From positions 1 through 55,253 of IMG/VR virus record IMGVR_UViG_3300033052_000029: a stretch of 55,253 bases of DNA; one strand, written 5' to 3'. The notes beneath the pieces are model-generated. The model was given only the letters and a program-made list of their open reading frames with translations, was not told where the DNA came from and did no database searches. Below, piece by piece: positions 1-7,341 of this stretch. This stretch comes from a virus. The position numbers were made by a program, and so were the translations under genes. Numbering within the stretch: position 1 is the stretch's first letter; the number at the start of each line of letters is the position of its first letter.

Positions 1-2
1 GG

Positions 3-125
3 GGCGCCGGTGGCTTTTTCAGCCCCCGGCCCGCCCCGGGGGCCCGCAAGGAGGGGAGGCGATGGGCCTGTGTCTTGTGCAAGTTGCTCGACAAGGTCGA
101 TCCGGGTCATTGCGACCGATATTGA
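3..125 (+). CDS. C-terminal part of the membrane protein gene that begins at 55060 (wraps round the record ends)
   Basis: Read in the frame of positions 3, 6, 9, this stretch ends with ACVLCKLLDKVDPGHCDRY and a TGA at 123-125. That is the expected C-terminus (hydrophobic segment, then a conserved D-x-x-HC-type end) of the small phage membrane protein family whose N-terminus is encoded at 55060-55253. It has no start of its own and lies directly before the lysis genes, where this family is usually found. Joining the two ends needs one G fewer in the G-run across the junction. Family recognition is from memory; the frame and residues are seen. Confidence 0.6.
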   Translation, partial: GAGGFFSPRPAPGARKEGRRWACVLCKLLDKVDPGHCDRY

Positions 126-205
126 ATACAACAAGCCGGCATAGACCGGCAACCCCTCGGACCTGCCGCGTGCAGGTTTTTTTACGCCGACCTTCAAGGC
201 CAATC

Positions 206-481
206 ATGTCCATCCCTCCGCTCGACCCTCACCGCAGAATCCGTTTCGACGGAACCATCAACCTTGGCCACGTCCTGACGATGCTGACCTTCATCGCCGC
301 CGGCGTCGTCGGCTGGACCGCCATGGACAAGCGCATCACCGTGCTGGAAGAGGCCCGCATGGTGCAGCAACAGATCGACAAGCGGCAGGACGAGGACCGC
401 AACGAGATGAAGAAAACGGTCAGGGAGGACATGAAGGAAATCATCCGCAAGGTCGACATTCTCGTTGAGCGAAGGAACTGA
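206..481 (+). CDS. Single-pass membrane protein with coiled coil, lysis module
   Basis: This 91-residue protein has one predicted membrane helix (about residues 20-42, ending GVVGWTAM) and then a long charged, heptad-like region (EEARMVQQQ to DILVERR). The design resembles XhlA-like or other holin-accessory proteins, but I do not recognise a specific family. I chose the ATG at 206 because the longer reading back to 62 encodes basic low-complexity sequence and overlaps the tail of the wrapped gene. The TGA ends one base before the next ATG, so the two are probably coupled. A lysis role is inferred from position. Confidence 0.75.
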   Translation: MSIPPLDPHRRIRFDGTINLGHVLTMLTFIAAGVVGWTAMDKRITVLEEARMVQQQIDKRQDEDRNEMKKTVREDMKEIIRKVDILVERRN

Positions 482-482
482 G

Positions 483-713
483 ATGGACATGAAACTCGTG
501 GAAGACTGGCGCGCGATCCTGAAACGCGCGTGGTCCGTGAAATTCAATATCGCCGCGACCCTGTTCGGCGCCGCCGAGGTGGTCGTCGCCATCGTGCAGC
601 CGGCGGCCATCCCGAACGGTGTCTTCGCCGGCATCGCCGCGACGATCTCGGTCTTTGCCAACGTGGCGCGCATCATGGCGCAGAAGGAGTTGACCGATGC
701 GGCTGTCAAATAA
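483..713 (+). CDS. Small two-helix membrane protein, probable holin
   Basis: This 76-residue protein (MDMKLVEDW start) has two hydrophobic segments, around residues 20-40 and 45-65, joined by a short Pro/Gly turn, and a Lys-containing tail. Proteins with this KLVEDWRAILKRAWSVK-type opening are common next to phage endolysins and are treated as holins. A GAAGGA sequence lies just upstream. An alternative ATG at 465 would add MSEGTE. Its end overlaps the endolysin start by 17 bases. It would set lysis timing by letting the SAR endolysin leave the membrane. Confidence 0.75.
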   Translation: MDMKLVEDWRAILKRAWSVKFNIAATLFGAAEVVVAIVQPAAIPNGVFAGIAATISVFANVARIMAQKELTDAAVK

Positions 714-1224
714 CGCGGCAAAGCGCGGCGGCCTGGCTGCGCTGGTAGGAGCCGTCGCCGCGGCGGCCCTTTACTCGTTCACGCCGGCGCAGGAAGGGCG
801 CAGCTTGCCCACCTACCGCGATCTCGGGGGCGTGCTCACATACTGCGACGGGGCAACGGAAAACGCGGTGTGGGGCAAAGTCTACACGCCGGCCGAGTGC
901 GACGCCCAGCTCGACCGCGACCTGGCGCGCCACGCCGAAGGCATCAACGCCTGCATGCCGCTGGACCGGCTGACGGTCGGCCAGCGCATTGCATTCGTTG
1001 ACACGGCCTATAACGTCGGGGTGGCGAATTTCTGTGGCTCGAGCATGGCCAAGCGCGCCAATGCTGGCGATGTGCTGGGTTCGTGCACGGCACTGTTCGA
1101 ATGGAATGGCATCGTCAAGAAGGTGCCGCAGCCAGACGGCACCGTAAGGCGCGTCAAGGTGCCGATCAAGGGCCTGGTGCTGCGCCGCCTGCGCGCCATC
1201 GAAATCTGCCTCACGAGGAAATAG
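697..1224 (+). CDS. SAR endolysin, GH24 lysozyme family
   Basis: This 175-residue muramidase would cut the glycan strands of peptidoglycan. The N-terminus holds a weakly hydrophobic Ala/Gly-rich helix (about residues 11-28), typical of a signal-anchor-release segment that stays in the membrane until the holin acts. The GH24 triad is visible with canonical spacing: Glu33 in AQEGRSLPTYRD, Asp42 and Thr48 (E-x8-D-x5-T). Cys50 follows the triad directly and could take part in redox control, as in P21-type SAR endolysins. That last point is inference. It overlaps the upstream holin and is followed within 3 bases by Rz. Confidence 0.93.
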   Translation: MRLSNNAAKRGGLAALVGAVAAAALYSFTPAQEGRSLPTYRDLGGVLTYCDGATENAVWGKVYTPAECDAQLDRDLARHAEGINACMPLDRLTVGQRIAFVDTAYNVGVANFCGSSMAKRANAGDVLGSCTALFEWNGIVKKVPQPDGTVRRVKVPIKGLVLRRLRAIEICLTRK

Positions 1225-1226
1225 CC

Positions 1227-1613
1227 ATGATCGACATCATCCCCGACCGCTACCGGATGCTGGCCGGCGGCCTCCTGCTGCTGGCCTGGACCGCCGGTGC
1301 CGCCTTCTCGGGCTGGCACTTCCGCGGCATCAAGGCTGATGCCGAGATTGCCGCCCTGCAGGTGGAGCGCGCGACGGAGCGCGAACAGCAGGCCACCGCG
1401 GCGCTCACCACTCTCAAGGCCGACGCCGACGCCATCCACCAGGCCGCGACCGAGTATGCCGCCATCGAAACCACCCTCGCGCCGAAGATCGCGGCGCTCA
1501 CCAAGGAACTGCGCAATGCGAAGCCTCTGCCTGCTGATTGCCGCCCTGACGATTACCGGGTGCGCAACCTCGACGCCGCCATCGACGCCGCCAATCAAGC
1601 CATCCCTCGATAG
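1227..1613 (+). CDS. Rz-like inner-membrane spanin subunit
   Basis: This 128-residue type II membrane protein has one N-terminal helix (about residues 11-30) and a long Ala/Glu-rich periplasmic coiled coil, the plan of Rz i-spanins. The ATG at 1227 starts 3 bases after the endolysin stop; the reading remains open upstream but runs inside the endolysin gene in another frame. The Rz1 lipoprotein gene starts inside its 3' third in the +1 frame, the usual nested arrangement. The pair would fuse inner and outer membranes in the last step of lysis, implying a Gram-negative host. Confidence 0.88.
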   Translation: MIDIIPDRYRMLAGGLLLLAWTAGAAFSGWHFRGIKADAEIAALQVERATEREQQATAALTTLKADADAIHQAATEYAAIETTLAPKIAALTKELRNAKPLPADCRPDDYRVRNLDAAIDAANQAIPR

Positions 1614-1758
1614 CGCGCTGGCCAAACCCTGCCCGCCGGTCGAGCGGCCCGAGTCTGCCGACTACGACATCTGGCAGGCCTGGGCCGTGGCCCTGCTCGG
1701 GCAGTATGCCGACTGCGCCGCACGCCATTCGAAAACCGTTCAAGCCTGGCCGAAATAA
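1516..1758 (+). CDS. Rz1-like outer-membrane spanin lipoprotein, nested in and extending past Rz
   Basis: The 80-residue product starts MRSLCLLIAALTITGCA, a lipoprotein signal with lipobox I-T-G-C and acylated Cys16. A Ser/Thr/Pro-rich linker (TSTPPSTPPIKP) follows, which is typical of Rz1. It overlaps the 3' end of Rz in a different frame and continues beyond it. It is longer than lambda Rz1, with an extra C-terminal region containing CPP and ADCAAR. Lipobox and overlap are seen; the complex with Rz is known for the family. Confidence 0.88.
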   Translation: MRSLCLLIAALTITGCATSTPPSTPPIKPSLDSALAKPCPPVERPESADYDIWQAWAVALLGQYADCAARHSKTVQAWPK

Positions 1759-1766
1759 GGACTACC

Positions 1767-2960
1767 ATGACCACTCCCATCATCGACCCGAAGCTGATCG
1801 AGTTCGCCACGCCGCGGCAAATCGAGTTCATCGAAGCGATCGAGCAGCACGGCGGCTACCGCAAGGCGGCCAAGGCGCTCGGGCTGTCCAAGAGCACGAT
1901 CTGCGAAGGGATCAACCGGCTCAAGGCTGCGGCGGCACGCAAAGGGTATTCGCCTGAGCACGACATGCTGCGCACGGTGCCGGATGGCTTCAAGCTCAAA
2001 GGCGTCTCGACCTACTATGACAAGGACGGCAAACCAACTGCGCAATGGGTTAAAAGCAGCGCCGACGCCGACAGGCAAGCCGAGATGATGCGCGAAGCCT
2101 TCGGCGCCATGGCGGCCGAGTTGCCGCGCCTGCCCGCCACGAAGTTTATCGGTGCGTTAGGTGACGATGACCTGCTGAACTGCTTCGTTATCACCGATTT
2201 CCATATGGGGGCCTTGAGCTGGGCGCCCGAGACCGGAGCGAGCTGGGACATCGATATCGCCGAACAGACGATCGTCGCCTGGTTCGAGCGCGCCATAGCG
2301 CAGTCGCCGAATGCCAAGACAGCCGTCCTGGCGCAGATTTCGGACCTGCTGCACTGGGATGGGTTCGACGCTGTCACGCCGGCCTCTAAGCACCTCCTCG
2401 ACGCCGACACTCGCTTCCCGAAGCTGGTCCGGATCGCCATCCGTGTGCTGCGCCGGATCATCACCATGCTATTGGCCAAGCACGAGCGCCTGCACATCAT
2501 CATGGCCGATGCGAACCACGACCCGGTCAGCCAGGTGTGGTTGCGTGAGTGGATCGCGGTCCTGTATGAGGACGAGCCGCGCGTCACAGTCGATACCAGC
2601 CCGTCGCCCTACAACGCTTACGAGTTCGGCAAGGTCGCGCTCTTCACGCACCACGGGCATAAGCGGAAGGTGACGAACGTGTCGGAGGTGTTCGCTGCGC
2701 AGTTCCGGGAGATGTTCGGGCGCACGAAGTACGCCTATGCTCACACCGGCCACCTTCATCATGTTGACGTGAAGGAAAACAACCTGATGATCGTGGAGCA
2801 GCACCGGACCCTGGCGGCGCCGGATGCCTACGCGGCGCGCGGCGGCTGGGTGACGGGCCGGGATGCGAAGGTGATCACCTACCACCGCGACTACGGCGAA
2901 GTCGGGCGCATCACGGTTAGCTTCGATATGATCCGAGGGCAGGTCAAGGAGGCCGCCTGA
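1767..2960 (+). CDS. Helix-turn-helix protein fused to a calcineurin-like metallophosphoesterase
   Basis: In this 397-residue protein, residues 15-55 form a helix-turn-helix (GGYRKAAKALGLSKSTICEG). The rest carries the metallophosphoesterase signature in order: Asp144-x-His146 in TDFHMG, Asp193 in ISDLLHWDGFD, Asn250-His251-Asp252, His295/His296/His298 in THHGHK, and the H-x-G-H pair at 326-329. Such proteins hydrolyse phosphodiesters in nucleic acids or nucleotides; the substrate here is unknown. It lies after Rz1 and before the SOS-linked gene, so it is probably expressed late. Roles in host DNA attack or packaging support are guesses. Confidence 0.8.
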   Translation: MTTPIIDPKLIEFATPRQIEFIEAIEQHGGYRKAAKALGLSKSTICEGINRLKAAAARKGYSPEHDMLRTVPDGFKLKGVSTYYDKDGKPTAQWVKSSADADRQAEMMREAFGAMAAELPRLPATKFIGALGDDDLLNCFVITDFHMGALSWAPETGASWDIDIAEQTIVAWFERAIAQSPNAKTAVLAQISDLLHWDGFDAVTPASKHLLDADTRFPKLVRIAIRVLRRIITMLLAKHERLHIIMADANHDPVSQVWLREWIAVLYEDEPRVTVDTSPSPYNAYEFGKVALFTHHGHKRKVTNVSEVFAAQFREMFGRTKYAYAHTGHLHHVDVKENNLMIVEQHRTLAAPDAYAARGGWVTGRDAKVITYHRDYGEVGRITVSFDMIRGQVKEAA

Positions 2961-2982
2961 TATACTGTATGCATGAACAGTA
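2958..2982 (+). promoter_or_regulatory. Extended -10 promoter overlapped by a full LexA (SOS) box
   Basis: The sequence TACTGT-N8-ACAGTA occupies 2963-2982, a complete 20-bp match to the classical LexA operator. It overlaps an extended -10, TGATATACT at 2958-2966, with no good -35. The ATG at 2973 lies inside the N8 of the box, 6 bases after the -10. LexA bound here would block RNA polymerase, and DNA damage would release it. Match and spacing are seen; LexA binding is inferred. Confidence 0.8.
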
Positions 2983-3236
2983 ACCCGTCACCGATGGCCT
3001 TCAAGCCACCGCTCAGCAAAGACGCGCTTCGCGACATCCAGGACCGCAATCCGGACTCGGCCGACGTGCGCGCGCTGCTATGGGAGGTCAAGCGCCTACG
3101 CGCCCTAGTGCTGCGATCGCACGACTATTTCCGGCAGACGGCGACGTCGACCACCGCGATGATGCTGGCCGATGCAATGCGGCGCGATCTGGCCGATGAA
3201 CCGGTTATTAGGGAGCAGCCGCGGTTATCTGATTAA
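2973..3236 (+). CDS. Small conserved phage protein under a LexA box, function unknown
   Basis: The product is 87 residues, or 80 if the ATG at 2994 (MAFKPPLSK) is used. The core SKDALRDIQDRNPDSADVRALLWEVKRLRALVLR is helical and resembles uncharacterised small proteins of other phages (recollection, not checked). The start codon sits inside the LexA box, so the gene should be SOS-induced and possibly leaderless. SOS-controlled small phage genes are often antirepressors (coliphage 186 Tum) or lysis triggers, which is the main reason to look at this one. It is convergent with the minus-strand gene at 3265-3987. Function is not assignable from sequence. Confidence 0.72.
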   Translation: MNSNPSPMAFKPPLSKDALRDIQDRNPDSADVRALLWEVKRLRALVLRSHDYFRQTATSTTAMMLADAMRRDLADEPVIREQPRLSD

Positions 3237-3264
3237 TTGACAGCCGAATGAATGCCGACATTAA

Positions 3265-3987
3265 TTAAGAGGTCGCGGAGGAAAAATCAGTTAATTCTGT
3301 CATTACGTCATATGCTTTGTTGCAAAGGTCTTTCGCAGCAATGTAAACTAACATTTTTTTCTGGGTTAATGGCATACCATTCTGCTCTAAGTAAGATTTG
3401 ATTTCTTCCGCCAAGCGTGAGGCCTCTTCCGACTGCCCATTCTGTATAGCGAAGTTTTGCCTCATACGCATCTTCGCTATTTCCCCACGCATGCTCCCAG
3501 CTGCAATTAGGCATTCACGATAACGGATCGTAACCGTTCCCGTTAGTTGTAAAAGTTCCGGGAAATATAGCTGTGAAAGCATTTCAAACTCATCAATCGG
3601 CGCTCCAGATGCCAGGTCTTCCCCAGCAATTGCGTTGGTGCCAACGTCGGAAGCGTGAGTTGCCAAAGCAAATCCGGCGACGATAAGTTGTTCAAGCTTT
3701 GCCCTCTTCAGGGCATTGCTTTCTCGCCTTATCCAGTCGCCATGATTGAGGGCCAGCTCTACAGCTTTAGTAGCTGCAGTCGTTTTTTCCAGATGTTCGA
3801 TGATAAGCTTAGCGTCCGCTTTAGTCGCCGCAACTTCGCCGCGTTTAGTTAGATTTGCTCTTAAATATGCTCCAGCCACTGTGCCAAGAAATGTCATGGC
3901 GAGCAAAAGCAAATAAAAAGGCCACGTTTCTCTTATAGTGGCGTTAGCGATTTCGCTAGCAAGCTTTTCTAACATTGCATCGTTCAT
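3265..3987 (-). CDS. Membrane-anchored protein of unknown function, AT-richer accessory gene
   Basis: The 240-residue protein starts MNDAMLEKLASE and has one strong membrane helix (about residues 22-44, WPFYLLLLAMTFLGTVAGAY). A long cytoplasmic helical region with amphipathic stretches follows. Codons are visibly richer in A/T than in neighbouring phage genes, and the gene faces the late operon between the lysis block and integrase. This is the classic position of a lysogenic-conversion or superinfection-exclusion moron. I do not recognise a family. Expression from the prophage state is inferred from its orientation and isolation. Confidence 0.72.
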   Translation of the reverse strand: MNDAMLEKLASEIANATIRETWPFYLLLLAMTFLGTVAGAYLRANLTKRGEVAATKADAKLIIEHLEKTTAATKAVELALNHGDWIRRESNALKRAKLEQLIVAGFALATHASDVGTNAIAGEDLASGAPIDEFEMLSQLYFPELLQLTGTVTIRYRECLIAAGSMRGEIAKMRMRQNFAIQNGQSEEASRLAEEIKSYLEQNGMPLTQKKMLVYIAAKDLCNKAYDVMTELTDFSSATS

Positions 3988-4064
3988 TCAGTTTTCTCGT
4001 TGGTGATTTATTTATTTGGTCGAATTGCGCTACTGGCGATTTGCAGCTTACTTGCCATAGAATC

Positions 4065-5282
4065 TCAGCGCCCTGCCTGCTCGCACTTCACAAGAAACTC
4101 AGCCCACAACTCGAGCGCCTGGCGCCGCTCCGGTATCTCCTCGCGCACGTCGTAAATCCCCTCCATCCCTTTCAAGGTGTGGTTCAGGGCGATCTCCGAT
4201 ATCTCGCGCGAGACGCCGAGGTTCCGCATGTGCCCTTTGGCCGTGCTGCGCGTGTCATGAGGCGTAAAGCGCCTGATGTCGATCGCGCCGCGCTTGAATG
4301 CGCTGTCGATCGCAGTCCACAGGGTCGTGTTGCCGACGTGCTTGCCCTTGTTCGGCGCCCGCCTGGCCGGCAGCACCCACTCATCGCCGTCGGCCAGTTC
4401 CCGCAGCTGCCGGAACCATGCGGCGACGGTCGGGGTGATGGGCACAAGGAAGCCGACGCGCGTTTTGACTGACTCGTCGGGCACGAACCACGTGCCGCGC
4501 TCAAGGTCGATGTGCCCCCAGCGAGCCTTGACCAGCTCGATCGATCGAACGCAGGTCGCGAGCATGATGCGCAGGGCCAGGGCGTTCTCGGTGCCGATGC
4601 TGTCGATGCCGGCCAGGAGCTTTCGCAGTTCCTCTTCCGATAGCATCACGCGCTTGCGCACCGGTGGCCGCGGGCCCAGGAGGGCGGTCAGCTTGATCCC
4701 CGATGCAGGATTGACCTTGATGAGCTGGCGCCCGATCGCGTGGTCAAACAGCTTGCTGGTCGTGGTCAGGATCCGTTTCTGAACGGTCCAGGTGCGCCCC
4801 GAGCTTTCCAGCATGTCGACAATATCCTCGGGAGATGCCGAGCGCACCTCTACGGCGCCCAGGCGCGGCAGGATCACATCGTCGAGATCGCTCTTTCTAT
4901 AGGCGACCGTCCGCACTGCGTACTGGCCGCTATCGAGCACCTTTTCTATATAATCTTTGACAAGCTCGCGCACAAGCCAGGCGCCGCGCAAGGCGAGCCG
5001 TTCCTTGCGTTTTTCCGCCGCAGGGTCTTGGCCCTTGTCAACGGCGACCCGATGCTCGGCCGCGAGCTTCCTGGCGGCTGAGAGGCTGAGGTCGGGGTAA
5101 TTACCGAGCGTGAGCTCGCGCGCGCGGCCGCCGAGCATGTAGCGCAGCACCCAGGTTGCCGTGCCGGCCTTCGACAGCGTAAAGGTGAGGCCCGCGCCGT
5201 CGGACTTGGCGACCGGATCGCCCTTGGCTACCCAGCGCCGAATCTGTATGTCGCTGAGCTGGTTGATTGCTCGTTTGGCCAT
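4065..5282 (-). CDS. int: Tyrosine-recombinase integrase, P4 type
   Basis: This 405-residue site-specific recombinase would integrate and excise the phage. The N-terminus (KSDGAGLTFTLSKAG to LTLGNYPDLSLSAARKLA) is the DUF4102 arm-binding domain of P4-like integrases. The catalytic set is visible: Arg246 in ATCVRSIEL, a Lys near 273, His342-x-x-Arg345 in PHDTRS, His368 in LNH, and the nucleophile Tyr377 in EGIYD. Repeat-rich DNA upstream (5316-5587) fits attP, and an AlpA-like excisionase gene follows on the same strand. P4-type integrases commonly use tRNA genes as attB; the core is not identifiable here. Confidence 0.95.
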   Translation of the reverse strand: MAKRAINQLSDIQIRRWVAKGDPVAKSDGAGLTFTLSKAGTATWVLRYMLGGRARELTLGNYPDLSLSAARKLAAEHRVAVDKGQDPAAEKRKERLALRGAWLVRELVKDYIEKVLDSGQYAVRTVAYRKSDLDDVILPRLGAVEVRSASPEDIVDMLESSGRTWTVQKRILTTTSKLFDHAIGRQLIKVNPASGIKLTALLGPRPPVRKRVMLSEEELRKLLAGIDSIGTENALALRIMLATCVRSIELVKARWGHIDLERGTWFVPDESVKTRVGFLVPITPTVAAWFRQLRELADGDEWVLPARRAPNKGKHVGNTTLWTAIDSAFKRGAIDIRRFTPHDTRSTAKGHMRNLGVSREISEIALNHTLKGMEGIYDVREEIPERRQALELWAEFLVKCEQAGR

Positions 5283-5315
5283 CGCTGCACCCTGTGGTGG
5301 TTACGCCTGCGGATC

Positions 5316-5590
5316 GTAGCTAGCTACAAATCTAGCTACAAATTAGGGTTGCGCTTGCAGGCTTTAAGATGAGACAACAGGATACAGCATTGCGGCCATC
5401 ACAGAGGGAAAATGCGGTAATGTGAGACAGGTAGAAACGTTCCTAGAACACACTGAGGCTTGCAGGTGATGAGCTTGAATGCGGTCATATGTGCCAGTAT
5501 TCATGCGGGTTTTGCGGTGTTTTTGTAGCTAACTGCCGCGTTAGCTACAATCCTAGCTACAAATCAGTTATGAGACAGGTTGAGACAATG
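5316..5590. other. Probable attP region with two families of short repeats
   Basis: This non-coding stretch between integrase and the AlpA-like gene is packed with short repeats. TAGCTACAA occurs directly at 5321-5329, 5333-5341, 5542-5550 and 5554-5562, and inverted at 5523-5531. TGAGACA occurs at 5370-5376, 5423-5429, 5571-5577 and 5581-5587. GTAGCTAGCTAC (5316-5327) is a palindrome. The two clusters flank about 170 bases that could hold the crossover core. The arrangement fits arm-type integrase sites and excisionase sites, but which repeat is bound by which protein is unknown. Confidence 0.65.
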
Positions 5591-5609
5591 ACGACATTGT
5601 GCGGCCTCG

Positions 5610-5783
5610 TCAGTTCTTCGGTTTGCCCGCGATCAGGCGATCGATACTTGCGCCGGTGACCCGGGTAGCCGTACCGATCTTGATCACCTCGAGTTCGCCG
5701 CGGCCAACCAGCCTGTAGATAGTCGCTCGGGACACATCCAGCTTTTTCATGGCGCTGGCTACCTTGTAGAGAATCTGTTCCAT
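5610..5783 (-). CDS. AlpA-like / MerR-type HTH excisionase or regulator
   Basis: This 57-residue protein (start MEQILYKVASAMKKLD) has the compact winged-helix layout of AlpA/excisionase proteins: KLDVSRATIYRLVGRGELEVIKIG followed by TRVTGASIDRLI. An AAGGAG ribosome site lies 6 bases before the ATG. It is the last small gene before attP and integrase on the same strand, the usual position for xis or an int activator. It would bend attP DNA and direct excision. Excisionase versus int-activator cannot be told from sequence. Confidence 0.82.
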   Translation of the reverse strand: MEQILYKVASAMKKLDVSRATIYRLVGRGELEVIKIGTATRVTGASIDRLIAGKPKN

Positions 5784-5801
5784 AGTCGCTCCTTGCTCAA
5801 A

Positions 5802-6026
5802 TTATTCTGGCTTCTTTTCGTGCACGCACCCCGCGCAGCGCGGATCCGGCGTCGTCTTTGTGTACTGGCATTCGGTCGTCATCACGTGCCGGACGTCGAC
5901 ATAGACCGGAGTCCGGTGCGGCGCACCAAAGCCATCTCGAAACGTTCCACTCCAGCCGGCTTGTGCCTGGTGTGTGACGGCGCCGGCCACCGGCCGCGGC
6001 TTGTTGTGGCAGCCGTTCAGTTGCAT
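5802..6026 (-). CDS. Small Cys-containing phage protein, unknown
   Basis: This 74-residue ORF starts MQLNGCHNKPRP. A strong AGGAGAAGGAGAG tract precedes the ATG, which decides this start over longer readings of the same frame. The C-terminus TTECQYTKTTPDPRCAGCVHEKK holds three Cys and a His, which could bind one metal ion. It overlaps the end of the upstream gene (stop at 6017) by 10 bases, consistent with coupled translation in the leftward early operon. No function is assignable. Confidence 0.65.
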   Translation of the reverse strand: MQLNGCHNKPRPVAGAVTHQAQAGWSGTFRDGFGAPHRTPVYVDVRHVMTTECQYTKTTPDPRCAGCVHEKKPE

Positions 6027-6235
6027 GGCTTCTCTCCTTCTCCTGGGTGAGCAGGAGCGGCCCCAGATTGTGCGTACTCGGCAATGATCGCGACCATTTC
6101 CTCGAACGTGTCTTCTGGCACTGCCACCATGCCATTGCGCAAGTTGAACTGGAACGGCGAGAGGAAGAATCCCCAAAACCTCTTCGGCGTGGCCTTAATC
6201 TCTTCGCGCGAGAGTTTGCAGTAGTCGTTCTTCAT
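6017..6235 (-). CDS. Small hypothetical early protein
   Basis: This 72-residue ORF starts MKNDYCKLSREEIKAT. A GAGG sequence precedes the ATG, and the start overlaps the stop of the upstream gene as ATGA (6232-6235), so translation is probably coupled. It contains an aromatic patch (KRFWGFFLSPFQFNLR) and no obvious motif. Most likely an accessory protein of the early-left operon; function unknown. Confidence 0.65.
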   Translation of the reverse strand: MKNDYCKLSREEIKATPKRFWGFFLSPFQFNLRNGMVAVPEDTFEEMVAIIAEYAQSGAAPAHPGEGEKPCN

Positions 6236-7341
6236 GCATCCTCCCCGGCTTTCGCCTCTGGTGGCTGGGGAGCGGCGGCGATTCTCATCCAGTGAGTGAC
6301 GTTGCCGGTGCTTAGCAGGTCGCACTCGAACATCGAGCAATTCACCATGTAGCGTGTGACCTCGACCCACGGCACGCCAGGGTGGCCGGGATGCTCGGCA
6401 TTGCCTACCCGGCCAGCGAAGCGCGTCACCAGCACGCGCTCGCCAGGTTCTGGCAGTTCGTCCTCGACGCTGATCCACCCGGCTTTCTCCACCTCTCCCG
6501 CAGTCGGAATGCCGGTATCGGGTGCTGGTGCAGCGAGGTTGGCGAGGATGAGCGCCTGCATCGCGGGTGATCCAAAACGGCTGTGTTCGGTTGGCGCATC
6601 AGCAGCTGCTGCTGCCTTGGTGGCAGCGCGGTAGAGCGGAAAAGGTTTGAACTCGGGCGCCCATGTGCATTCCGCGCCCCATTCGACATCAGGCGTTTCC
6701 ATCGGAGTGTGATCAAGGTTGAGCGCGCAGGCCCATGCTACCGGCTCGCCTTGTTGCGCTCGATCCGCCGAGTTATCCACAAGGCTACCGTAATTCGTTA
6801 CGGCACCATCGCCGCCCTCCGCGCGGCACCGGGTAGCCAGCTCATCGGCAAATACCGGGTTGCATTTGCCGTCGCAGTATTGCGGCAGGGCGCACCGGCA
6901 GTCGCCGTAATGGTCGATTTTGCGCGGCTCGATGCCCATGCCGTCGCAGTGATGGCACTGGTAGTTCTGGCCTTCGCAAACAGAGCACGGCGTTTGAGTC
7001 TTGCGCCATGCCGGTTCCGCGCGCAGGGCGGAATCACATCCCTCCTGCTGCGGAGTATTCTCGGAGCGATGCGCTCGATCCGCTTCTACAGCAGCACGGG
7101 CGTAGGCTTGCATCTGTTCGCTGGTGAAATAGGGCTGGCTTGCCAATTGCAGCGACTCGCCCGGCTCCTTCATCGACTCCCACACACGCACATAAATCTG
7201 CGAGGTCGGCAATTCAAGCAGCGCACCATCTGGAACGGCAGCGGCAGGAGATGCGGTGCAGAACGGGCAGGTTTCAGGCTCCCATGCGTCCGTCTCGGTA
7301 ACGTCGCCGCAGCAGTCCCATTCTTTGCGGTAGGTGCTCAT
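6232..7341 (-). CDS. Mosaic accessory protein with Cys-rich middle and C-terminal DUF551 domain
   Basis: A 369-residue modular protein. The N-terminus has two C-x2-C-like pairs (DCCGD, CPFC). Residues near 117-160 carry a DnaJ-like Cys cluster (CSVCEGQNYQCHHCDGMG). An EPVAWACALN...PLYRA segment follows, and the C-terminus is DUF551 (WISVEDELPEPGERVLV to VTHWMRIAAAP). DUF551 recurs in phage early operons and has no known activity. Modules are joined by Ala/Pro-rich linkers. It is coupled to both neighbours by ATGA or near-ATGA overlaps. Counter-defence or host-takeover roles are possible but unproven. Confidence 0.75.
   Translation of the reverse strand: MSTYRKEWDCCGDVTETDAWEPETCPFCTASPAAAVPDGALLELPTSQIYVRVWESMKEPGESLQLASQPYFTSEQMQAYARAAVEADRAHRSENTPQQEGCDSALRAEPAWRKTQTPCSVCEGQNYQCHHCDGMGIEPRKIDHYGDCRCALPQYCDGKCNPVFADELATRCRAEGGDGAVTNYGSLVDNSADRAQQGEPVAWACALNLDHTPMETPDVEWGAECTWAPEFKPFPLYRAATKAAAAADAPTEHSRFGSPAMQALILANLAAPAPDTGIPTAGEVEKAGWISVEDELPEPGERVLVTRFAGRVGNAEHPGHPGVPWVEVTRYMVNCSMFECDLLSTGNVTHWMRIAAAPQPPEAKAGEDA

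Noticed and set aside
62-205. Longer start for the coiled-coil membrane protein
   Set aside because: The extra 48 codons are basic and irregular and overlap the end of the wrapped membrane protein; ATG 206 fits better.
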